Source of the DNA: Saccoglossus kowalevskii
Lineage: Eukaryota > Hemichordata > Enteropneusta > Harrimaniidae
NCBI RefSeq assembly: GCF_000003605.2
Contig: NW_003120425.1
Location: forward strand, 149,092-171,059
Length of the DNA: 21,968 nucleotides
Direction: 5' to 3'
Shown here one piece after another: positions 9,411 to 17,709 of the stretch. The notes under the pieces are model-generated. The model searched no databases. It was not told the origin of the DNA and saw only the letters and a program-made list of their open reading frames with translations. The translations under genes and the position numbers were made by a program. Position 1 is the stretch's first letter; each line of letters begins with the position of its first letter.

Positions 9411-9851
9411 GTGCCATTAGTACATGGTAATACGACAATATACATTTCTCACATAAATTACTGCTGCACTCCAGGCACTTCGATACGCTGCATGCAAAGC
9501 ACTCTTCACGCTTGGATTGGCCTATTTTATTTCTCCAGGCCACACATATACAGATTGTGTTGCTCAATTAGCTCTTCTATAGTACGAATTGCGCATGCGT
9601 TTTTTATATCTGTGATCAGCACTGCATATACTGTCATTATCAATATTTGTCTGTATCTGGGTGGTGGTGCGTTGCATTGTCTCTCAACATGCTTTGCGAT
9701 TATCCTTTTTTCCGACGTGCTATCTCTTGAAGTTCTCTTGGCTGACGAAAGTGACTGCAGTGTAATTATCAGACATACTATTTTTTATACCAACTTACTA
9801 GATTGTGCGACCACTGATTCTGAACGAACAAGAACTAGCACAACAGTTTAA
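9411..9851 (+). other. Unassigned 146-codon open frame next to the transposon
   Basis: A GTG-started frame stays open for 441 bases, long for this AT-rich DNA. Its product is a Cys/Ile/Ser-rich hydrophobic sequence of no known family. The opposite strand of the same stretch also has coding-like readings: a basic, Ser-rich one around 9800-9690 containing SSAKRTSRDSTSEKR, and one near 9560-9480 reading ANPSVKSALHAAYRSAWSAA after a TAG. I cannot decide between a decayed repeat ORF on the minus strand and chance. Confidence 0.25.
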
Positions 9852-10144
9852 ATTAAGTAACATTGTTGTACCCACAATATTGTTTATCAATTCAAACCAA
9901 ACTGGTGTCATTAGGAACGGTTTAAAATAAATAGCTTCATTTTGTTGCCACTGATAAATGACAGCGATAGTCAGCTAAAAACTATTGTAATTTCAGTAAC
10001 GTGCCTTTCTTATCTACATATATCCAACAAAACGTATGGCGATATTAATGATTAAAGAAACTTTCGCTATAGATGGAATAGTTTGTACTTTTAATGTATG
10101 ATTCGATTTATATTGGACCTCCCTTATCAAATTTGAAAGAACTG
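9852..10144. other. Non-coding AT-rich stretch
   Basis: Nothing recognisable is seen between the open frame ending at 9851 and the dispersed repeat starting at 10145. Confidence 0.5.
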
Positions 10145-10416
10145 CATGGAACACCATTTGTACCTCTTTATTATGTTTGGTTTATGGCATGGATATGTTC
10201 AAATGTAACTTTTTGTAAATTGTTCTACACTAGTTTGGTTCATGCATTGTCCAACTTTACATATATTTTTCACCTCGTAAGTAACTGATAAAAAAATCAT
10301 CCCTCACATATTCCATGACCTTTCCACTAGCGCTACATTGCTTAAGGCTGATGAACCACTTGTATTGTTTATTTGTATAACAGTTTCCGCCACCCCTACT
10401 CCAGTCCAACGATAAG
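10145..10416 (+). repeat. ~270-bp dispersed repeat, copy 1
   Basis: This segment is about 84% identical by eye to the reverse complement of 21562-21825. Shared strings include CATGGAACACCATTT, TCTTTATTATGTTTGGT, GATATGTTCAAATGT, CCTCGTAAGTAACTG, CACATATTCCATGACCT, CCACTAGCGCTAC, and a 30-base identical right end that includes CCACCCCTACTCCAGTCCAA. No terminal inverted repeats, poly-A tail or clear pol III boxes are visible, so the class is open (SINE, MITE or segment of a larger element). The open frame 10094-10288 overlaps it and is probably incidental. Confidence 0.85.
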
Positions 10417-11699
10417 TTTGCACATCTTTATTATATTTGTAGTCCAGTGGATTTAGGGTTTGACCCGGAATAAAATAGTACATTAGCGAATTTTGTTTCA
10501 AACGTTGGCTAAGGTCATTGACAATAACCTAAACCGTTGGGCAATTTTTTTAGAGTATGTTGAAGATTTTTTTGTTTTTAGCACTGATTTTTTCCTACCG
10601 CAGATGCAATAATCTCTAATAACCTCTAATTACCATTGAAATGTATTACTGTATAGCAACAATATTTTAAAAACAATGAATGTAATATATAAATCTGCAT
10701 CTGTAACAGATCTCTTCAATATGCATGATGACGTCATATACATGATGGCGTCATTGCTGACGTCAGAAGTCCGTCGACCTCGTGAAGCCGATGTCTTTTA
10801 AAAGCTAATAGTCCAGTCAATCTAATTTGATTTTTAGGTCAACCCGGACAAAATTGCAACAGAAAGTTTCTTTGCAGATTTAGCAACAATAGACATATAT
10901 AGCAAATAGCAAAAGTCTACCAAAATCGGACAAATGGACAAAGTTGATTTTTCCAGGTATTGATATTGCCTATATAATGGAAATATTAAGCCATTTTATT
11001 GATGCAGTAAGACGTACATATACAAATGCATATGGGATATTAATGGTCAATATATCCAAATATTTTTTTGCGCATGGCGAAACAAATAGCGCCCTCTATA
11101 TGCATGTATAGCGCCACCAAGAGGTGATATTTTCAGACATATACATGGTCTGGTATTAGCCTTGTTTCATTGGCATTGTATCAATATAAATTCTATACAA
11201 TATAGAAAACTCTGCGATTATTATTATTGTTGTTATATATCATTTTCATTATTACAAAACAAAATTTCAGGAATATTTGGGGCATATTTAGATCCATCAT
11301 TCGCCAAATCAACATGATACTTTGCTGCAGTCGGTCTCCATAACTCACAAACTATACATCTGCATAAAAACACACAAATGAATCATGTATATCAAAGTAT
11401 ATGTGATTGTATCATGTAAAGATTGGTAATACAATGGTAATATATATGAAGGACATTTCACAGGTACAGGTATGTGGAATGTGGCAATGATCACATAATG
11501 AAAGGGGTTCAAATCAATGTTTGATGTGGTAATATCAAAAGTGTGTTTGGCAAGACTTGTGAGGTATCGATTATATCAAGTTTGTGGTAGAATGAGACAG
11601 TTACAAACTAACATGATCAGACTTGTGTTTTGTCATACCTTCATTCTGTTTGGGATTGGTATGAAAATAGGTTGGTTGGTTGGTTGGCCAATCATCAAA
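10417..11699. other. Non-coding stretch without a supported gene
   Basis: About 1.3 kb with no convincing frame. It holds the CRE-like cluster at 10729-10765, a pair of TAGCGCC strings near 11086 and 11109, AT-rich microsatellite-like runs (TTATTATTATTG near 11220), and a short GGTTGGTTGGTTGG run just upstream of the minus-strand element's 3' end (about 11670). Confidence 0.5.
10729..10765. promoter_or_regulatory. Cluster of CRE-like palindromes (TGACGTCA)
   Basis: Two perfect TGACGTCA palindromes (10729-10736 and 10758-10765) flank one TGGCGTCA variant (10746-10753) within 37 bp. The palindrome is the classical binding site of CREB/ATF bZIP factors in animals. No promoter or gene start is evident beside it, so function is unproven; it may be part of a repeat. 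Confidence 0.35.
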
Positions 11700-11975
11700 T
11701 CAAGTCAGTATAATTCTAAGTTTATAATTATATAGTTGATCATCATCACCATCAAGATCCAGATTAGGTGAATTTCTACAGCTTACACCTCTACATTCAT
11801 CACACATTGGGGAGCATTTTAGTCCACGTTTTCTACATGTGTAACGTGTCGTTCGACAGTCTGTTTTACATTTACATTTACATTTACATCTGATAACTTT
11901 TAGTAATTTGTCAGGTGCAGGAGGCTTGTCAGTTTGGAGAGCAAACAATTTTCCTTCTTCACTTTCCAGCCCCAT
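11700..11975 (-). pseudogene. C-terminal CXC cysteine cluster of the minus-strand copy
   Basis: After PPAPDKLLKVIR comes a run of cysteines: CKCKCKCKTDC, CRKRGLKCSPMCDECRGVSC and an acidic end DLDGDDD. It resembles the tesmin/TSO1-type CXC domain, which binds zinc and DNA. The plus-strand copy has the simpler CQCKANC at the same place, so the Cys-Lys dipeptides here are probably an expansion of the hexamer TTTACA (plus-strand sense) by slippage. Where the plus copy has CSC, this copy has YTC, so one ligand is lost. Confidence 0.75.
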
Positions 11976-12310
11976 TCTTCTGGATTAACATGAGTTTGTC
12001 ATTTCCACATCAGAACCTGTTGGTATACCCGTTGACTATGGTAACCTACAGCTGCAGATATTGGTGGAATATTCTCAGGCCCTACACATGTAACGCTTGT
12101 AGCAACTTTCTGAAAGAATTTTCCCATTCTGAGTGAATCCAATGTTTCATTAGACTTGTCATCATATAAAAGAACCAAAGCTTTTTCTCCTGACTCCACA
12201 ATGTCGTCTTTTGAAGCATCATCTTGGTCAAACACTGAAGAATGACATTGAAACTGCTTGTTGGTTTGGAATTTTTTCAAGGACAGACCCTTTTCCTAAG
12301 CCATATATCC

Positions 12311-12794
12311 TGGATTTGGTGTCACAGCCCAAGACAGCATGTATATATAATATGTTTTTGCAAACAAGTGGTCCTAGTTTGTCTTTGGTATGTTTTATGT
12401 CCCACACTTTGACTTTGATTTTTGGATTTCACAGTGCCTCTGGTTTTAAATACAGTTTGTGACTATTTAAGTTGACATGGTAGATCAACAACACTAACAA
12501 GTCTATGTCCTCACCTACCATTGTGCATTGACAGCAGAGTCTACAGCTGTCATCACAATAAGGACATCTGCATCTTCTTCAGCATTTCGAACCTTGATTC
12601 CCTTCACCTCCAGTTCAGTTCCCATGATATTAATGATCCGCTGCTTATTTGCTGTATTTGCAAGAAACTGTTGTTTCTTCATTATTCATAAACATTTCAG
12701 AATCAAACTAAACACCAGTAGACATGTTCTCTATTGAACACCTAAGATGAGTTGTGTCTTTTGTTGATGGTCTATCTGGATAGCCATCAAAAAC
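12311..12794 (-). pseudogene. XPG/FEN-1-like nuclease core within the minus-strand copy
   Basis: Four motifs occur in the order known from flap endonucleases. STVVFDGYPD (12780-12794) carries the first metal-binding Asp, as in FEN-1 'VFDG'. NAEEDADVLIV (12554-12583) is the acidic Glu/Asp helix. VGEDIDLLVLL (12486-12515) matches FEN-1 'TEDMDGLTFG'. HAVLGCDTKSRIYGLGKGSV (about 12280-12340) matches 'LLGSDYCESIRGIGPKRA', the helix-hairpin-helix Asp. The family normally reads GED-T-D; this copy has Ile at that position. Frameshifts lie before and after the core, so no intact enzyme is encoded. This domain is what is missing from the plus-strand copy. Confidence 0.75.
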
Positions 12795-15125
12795 AACTGT
12801 TGATTCTTTACCGTTATTTGCGGTCAATGTAATCAGGGCAAAGTTTGCAGATGCCCTTATATTTTAGTCCTCGTGGCCATGGAATTCTCTGTAAAAGTGA
12901 ACCTCCATCAATAACATACTTAACCTCAATGGACATGTCATGATTAATGGGACCAAAAAATGTCCAGACTGCTTCCTGCACCAGTCCATCAGAGGAAAAC
13001 AATGCTGGTGGATGAGTACATAGCTCATAGGTGAAAAGACTGGACAACTCGTCTGTTGATATAATTCCTCTTGCAATGGAAACAGGTCTTTGAAATAATA
13101 ACTGGGAATCAATTTGTACTTCATCTGCATCAAGCTTTAATGATGTTTTCACACAGCCTGTTCTTTTTTAGTGAATGAAAAATCATTCTCACTTTTCCAA
13201 TCATAGACTTTATTATTTCAGCACCAATAGACTTAGCATTATCGACATTTACTGTGTCATCAGCAACAACTCCAGTAGCTATGCTACATAGAGAAGAGTT
13301 GTTCGTGAATGGATTTCTTGCACGAAGAAACTGTAATAACTCTATTAAGTCATTATGATCTCTACTAATTTGCCTGGTCTTTGCACTCTCTTTGTGTTGC
13401 TCACTTGTGATGTAAGAAACACCTGTGAACTCTTGCATTGCACGGTTGACTTCTGCACATACAGGTGTTAGATAGTAGCCAAACGGTACGTTGTATTTCT
13501 GGCATACCTCTACCCCTTGTCAGCCCACCACTTGTTTTGACACTCCATATCAACACTTGTTCAATTGCAAGATCAGTCGATATACCTGCCCAGTCTGTCC
13601 GCCTAACCACATGGTATCCATTCAGGAATGATCGAAATACATCAGCATTACTTTCAGGTAGTTTTGACATAATCTGAAGATATATGTACACTGACTTTGC
13701 ATGAAGATTATGGTCAGATGCAGCAAAGTATGGAAGCATGTCTGAAAAAGCTTTTAGATGGAGAGACCAGTTACCAGGTCTTTATTGAACTGCTGGAGTA
13801 TTTCAATCATCTCTATGTACTGTAGCCATAACATGGATGTTCTAAGGGAAGCAAGTGTTTCCTTGAATTGGTTGATTTTTTCCTGTATTAGAGTCAGTAC
13901 TTCCTCCGAACAAACCGATTCTATCTCTGTCTCGTGTGCAAGCAGCGTCTCTCTCTGCTTCTTTCAACTCATTCATTGTATCTTTTGTTTGTGACTGATT
14001 TGCATTACTGGAATCGCCATGTTCGGGTATATCTATTAATTCACTAGCACTGGTATCTTCTTGGTAATGGAAGGTCATACATCATTGACAAAAGCAATGC
14101 ATATAATATTGCTTCCACTAGAATGTGACCCCTAATAGCCTTGGAAATGGCCTTGCCACTCAACACATTTCCAACAGCATTCTCGGCATAAATTGTCTCC
14201 AGATCCACTCATCAAATGTCCAATGCAACCCAGAAAACTCATTTGCACATGCAGACCACTCAGTCTGAGAACAATATTCCTCACACTGCTACTTGTGGGC
14301 TCATTATGTTGGATTTCCAGTGATTTCCGGGTGTTGTTCCACATTATCCCTAGTGTTATGGTCGTTATTATGCCCATACCATGAAACGTGTTCAGCCCGT
14401 TAATGGTCCGGACATTATGGTCAACATTATCAGCTACATGTTGTATAGAATGTTGTATAAAACCTGGAATGTCAGTTCTTTGGTGCAAGTTGGCACTACC
14501 TTCAAACTTCTGTACCTCTGCATATGATGAACAAAACCCATGGCTATGGAGAAAATCAATGAGAAATCCTGAGCCAAACTGGCGATGCATTTGAACAGCA
14601 AGTCCTATTGTAGTGGAGTCACTATAACTCGGGGGCGAACTGACTGCATGATGGCCTGCCATATGGATGCCACCTTAACATCAGTGTCTTTTCCAACAAA
14701 CACATCTTGAAGTAAAACTTTCAAGGTGGATGGAAGGTACTCAATTGCTTTCTCAGTGCGTTGCATTTCTTCAGTGTTTGGGTATAAATGACTAGTTGAG
14801 CTGGACGATTTTATATCATTTTAAGTTGTGCAGCCGTTTTAATGAGTCGATTTTTTTGGATTCAGGGTCTTCATTCGTTGCATGATAGTGGAAATCATGT
14901 AAAATTGCTGATGCTGAGAATTCTGGTTTGTACCTGTTGCATCCACTCATCTTCGTGGATCTTGAGTTTTGTTGTTGCAATGTTGTATGAATCTAAATTT
15001 ATCACAAGCATAAACAAGACGCGTTTAGTACGTGCAAAATCCTTCAAATCGTGGTAAAAGTTTTCTGTGTTTGCATTCAAAAAGTCTGAAAGTGTTCAAG
15101 CAAAGAAATTGCGACATAATCTTGT

Positions 15126-16080
15126 GCTACTTAAGGTTCGTCTGGTTGCCATATAAGGAAATCACGTGATGATAATCAAAAGTCACATTGACTTTACAAA
15201 CTGAGCAATTTATTATGATTGACAGTCATGCAAGGACTTACAAATGACTTGTTTTAACTATATTAAAATATGATTACTCTAAACAGAGCAATTAATACAG
15301 AAAGGACAATTCTAAGGTGAATACACTTATGTTTCTGCCATAAAATTTGAGCAAAAATCCGCACATAGTGTTGCCCCAGATATGGGTTTTTCTTAGGTGG
15401 CTTAGCTGGCTCCTTTGGTTTTTGAAAACACACTGCTTCTGGAAAAAGCGTTTTTTCGGCCTACTATTTTCTAAAACTTGCCCTTTACTCAGAAATTCAA
15501 GAAACCCCTGGTACTATAGAATGTCTATGGCTGCAAAACTTAAATTTTGGACCCCTTATCATTTGAAAATGAAGAAATTTGACCCCTTCCACCTTTTAGA
15601 GTGATTGTTGTACTTTATGTCAAAAGAAGACCCCCAGCAATACAATATCATATTACTATTATTATAGTAAATCAGCAGACTCTACCATTAATTTCACCAT
15701 GCATGAGACTCTAGGTCAAAGTGATACCAGCTGTAACCCAACACCAGTATTACCACTTCTTCACTTGCTTCACTTGCTTCTGGAGTATACACGCATGTGG
15801 TTTTTGACATAGAACTACATATGGGCGTATGTAATATTCTAATATTCTGGGATATCAAGAGAACTGGTTCTCAGCAACTATATTTCAGATCATACATACA
15901 TTTCGCGTGCTGACAGTGGACATGTCAGAATGTGTGCTATGACTGAAACCATACAACTGCTACCGTAATAATAGAGGGTTCAGTAATTTTTGTATGTTTA
16001 CTTCATCAGCTACCAGAAAGTCCATGGAAATAATAAATTTCATTTATTACTCGTTAGGAAGTCTTAGAGTAGCACACTAA
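15126..16080. other. Stretch without a supported gene
   Basis: No frame resembles a known protein. The 85-codon frame 15347-15604 (Trp/Phe/Leu-rich) has no family match. A short CTTCACTTG triplication occurs near 15756-15782, and an E-box CACGTG lies at about 15164. The sequence could be part of the region upstream of the minus-strand element or a different decayed repeat. Confidence 0.5.
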
Positions 16081-16560
16081 CCGAGGCTGGGAAGCTCCAA
16101 CGGATGAAATGTACATTTTTCGACACAAAGAAGAAAGATAAAAAACTGAGAGAGATCTAAAACTACTCACTAACAAGGAGTCTTGTCCTAGGATACAACC
16201 ACTCTGGCGACTCTTCAGGGAAAAGGTGTCTCGAGAGTAGACCCCCTAATTTAGGGAGGCTTACTGAAGCCGGTCGACTGAACAATAAAATAGGGCCCCA
16301 ACAATTCTAATGCATCAAAAACAGTGTATTGCTTAGGTTTGATAGCGCCGATCGAAACCCGGAGCGTCAAGCAAAGGAGGCTGGTTTCGATTGAAGACAC
16401 TATCGCGCTAATGCGTTCACGCATAGGGCCTCTTGGTGGTGCGGGATTGGCCAACGAACACTGTCTGACCCGTCACCACTGGACCCAACCTATAGATAAC
16501 CTCCTCCAGCGCTTGGGTTCTCTCATATATCAACTTGGGTAGTACATATTGAATACAGGA
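16081..16560. other. GC-richer unassigned segment with hairpins
   Basis: Base composition rises clearly above the surroundings at 16330-16510. Both strands are open for about 67-72 codons (16324-16542 plus, 16251-16454 minus) without a recognisable product. It contains the small palindrome CCCTAATTTAGGG at 16244-16256 and the longer hairpin at 16341-16404. It may be the body of a short non-coding repeat or of a structured RNA; I cannot name it. Confidence 0.4.
16341..16404. repeat. Long imperfect hairpin
   Basis: GATAGCGCCGATCGAAACC at 16341-16359 pairs with GGTTTCGATT...ACACTATC at 16383-16404, with a ~23-base loop. Ten or so bases next to the loop (GATCGAAACC / GGTTTCGATT) pair almost perfectly and GATAG/CTATC pairs at the base. 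Confidence 0.55.
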
Positions 16561-16844
16561 TTAATAACAGATCTATGAGGGCAATACTGCATGGTTAATA
16601 ATGGATACAACGAGGCCAACAGTTATAGACTATCCCTGCCTCATCTCTGAGTACATCAAGTTATTGCCAGTACGCGTGTATTCTCAAACAAGCATATTAC
16701 TACTGTATTACAAATATTACAAATAATATCATCGAGTTTCACTCTATTAATATGTAAAGTTTACTGGTGTTTAGATAGCCACCAACAATTTTGAAACCAT
16801 GAACAAGGCTGCCAAGTGAGTAATAAGATTTCACCCATTCTCAT
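16561..16844. other. Non-coding spacer
   Basis: AT-rich sequence between the GC-richer segment and the minisatellite; I see no gene, repeat or RNA in it. Confidence 0.5.
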
Positions 16845-17260
16845 CAAGAAACATGCGTAGATTCGAGCATGTGCATTTCTTATGGAGTAGATATATATCA
16901 TCAACACACGCGCGTAGATTCGAGCATTTCCAAGTCTGATGAAGTTGAATTATATCATCAACACACATGCGTAGATTCGAGCATGTGCAAGTCTAATAGA
17001 GTATATATATATCATCAACACACATACGTAGATTCGAGCATTTGCAAGTCTAATGGAGTAGATATATAATATTAACATACATGCGTATATTGGAGCATGT
17101 GCAAGTCTAATGGAGTTGAATTATATTATCAACACACATGCGTAGATTCGAGCATGTGCAAGTCGAATGGAGTAAATATATATTATTAACACACTTGCGT
17201 AGATTCGTGCATCGACAAGCTTGGTAGTGTAGATCTACATTCGTAGATTCAGGCATGTGC
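16845..17260. repeat. 57-bp minisatellite, about seven units
   Basis: The string GTAGATTCG(A)GCAT recurs at 16857, 16914, 16971, 17028, 17085 (as GTATATTGG), 17142 and 17199, exactly 57 bp apart. A last, shorter step of 44 bp leads to 17243. A typical unit reads CATCAACACACATGCGTAGA, then TTCGAGCATGTGCAAGTCTA, then ATGGAGTAGATATAT. Because 57 is a multiple of three, one frame stays open and gives a 19-residue repeat (DSS-CKSN-VDIYHQHT); that is a by-product, not a gene. Confidence 0.95.
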
Positions 17261-17699
17261 AACCATGATTGAATAGCTCTCATCCCTCAACGCGCATGCA
17301 CTTATTCAGGTGTGTAGAAATAAATAATCAACCAAAGTCAACCAGTATTATTTTGATAGTGTAAGCATAACCAATTGTTATAAATCAATCGTTCTATTTT
17401 TTTCTCTCTCAAGTTGTTTAATACATTAATAAATACACACACAATGTTTCCAATTGCACACCCCTTATTGATTTCAATGTGTTGATTCTAAACATGAAAT
17501 GTATATTGCTGAGCGCATATAACCCGTAATCCTCAACTGCCCGAAACCTTAGAATCGCAAAATCACTAAACAATGACAACAAAATCATTCTACAATTTAA
17601 AAATCTAAGAAACGTGATGAACCTTGTGCAAACAAATTCCAAGTGCCTTGCAATTTATAACATGCATTCACAAGGTCAGCGTCCAGCGCTTGGATGCTC

Positions 17700-17709
17700 T
17701 TAGTCACAT
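17700..17709 (-). CDS. Terminal coding exon (Cys-Asp-stop) of the VWD gene
   Basis: After a strong acceptor (TTTCTTTTTACATTACAG) the exon begins A-TGT-GAC-TAA, completing Arg and adding Cys-Asp before the stop. The cysteine suits the last disulfide of a VWD domain. The exon continues as 3' untranslated region, probably to about 17400, where ATTAAA (17422-17417) could direct polyadenylation. Confidence 0.6.

Larger units (their letters stand above)
11700..15125 (-). pseudogene. Second XPG-CXC (Academ-like) transposon gene, minus strand, frameshifted and N-terminally truncated
   Basis: Reading from high to low coordinates: a coding-like start near 15120-14895 with no zinc-finger region left; VGLAVQ-like block TIGLAVQMHRQFGSGFLIDF (about 14610); QHVADNVDHNVRTINGLNTF (about 14450), a strong candidate for the first catalytic Asp strand of an RNase H-like transposase; SGLHVQMSFLGCIGHLMSGSG (about 14230); LSGKAISKAIRGHILVEA (about 14120) in another frame; then MLPYFAASDHNLHAKSVYIY, GGLTRGRGMPEIQR, MQEFTGVSYITSEQHKES, SIATGVVADDTVNVDNAKSI and YVIDGGSLLQRIPWPRG. 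The nuclease motifs lie at 12311-12794 and the CXC tail at 11700-11975, ending at the stop at 11700. At least eight frameshifts or stops separate the blocks. All blocks keep family order without introns. No inverted repeats were found around this copy, so only the gene body is annotated. Confidence 0.78.

Noticed and set aside
10094-10288. 64-codon plus-strand frame
   Set aside because: It overlaps the dispersed repeat; the inverted second copy has indels that break the same frame, so it is not under coding constraint.
14193-14594. Plus-strand frames of 63-68 codons
   Set aside because: They lie opposite the conserved transposase blocks read from the minus strand.
15347-15604. 85-codon plus-strand frame rich in Trp, Phe and Leu
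   Set aside because: No family resemblance and no splice or start context; kept only as part of an unassigned stretch.
16244-16256. TTAGGG/CCCTAA telomere-like string
   Set aside because: A single unit in a palindrome, not a telomeric array.
16869-17069. 66-codon open frame with a 19-residue repeat
   Set aside because: It is a by-product of the 57-bp minisatellite, whose unit length is a multiple of three; there is no start context or independent coding signal.
16845-17260. Possible CRISPR array because of regularly spaced repeats
   Set aside because: Units are directly tandem with similarity along the whole 57 bp, there are no unique spacers, and the genome is eukaryotic.
17418-17642. 74-codon minus-strand frame after the VWD stop
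   Set aside because: It lies in the presumed 3' untranslated region of the VWD gene and has no family resemblance.
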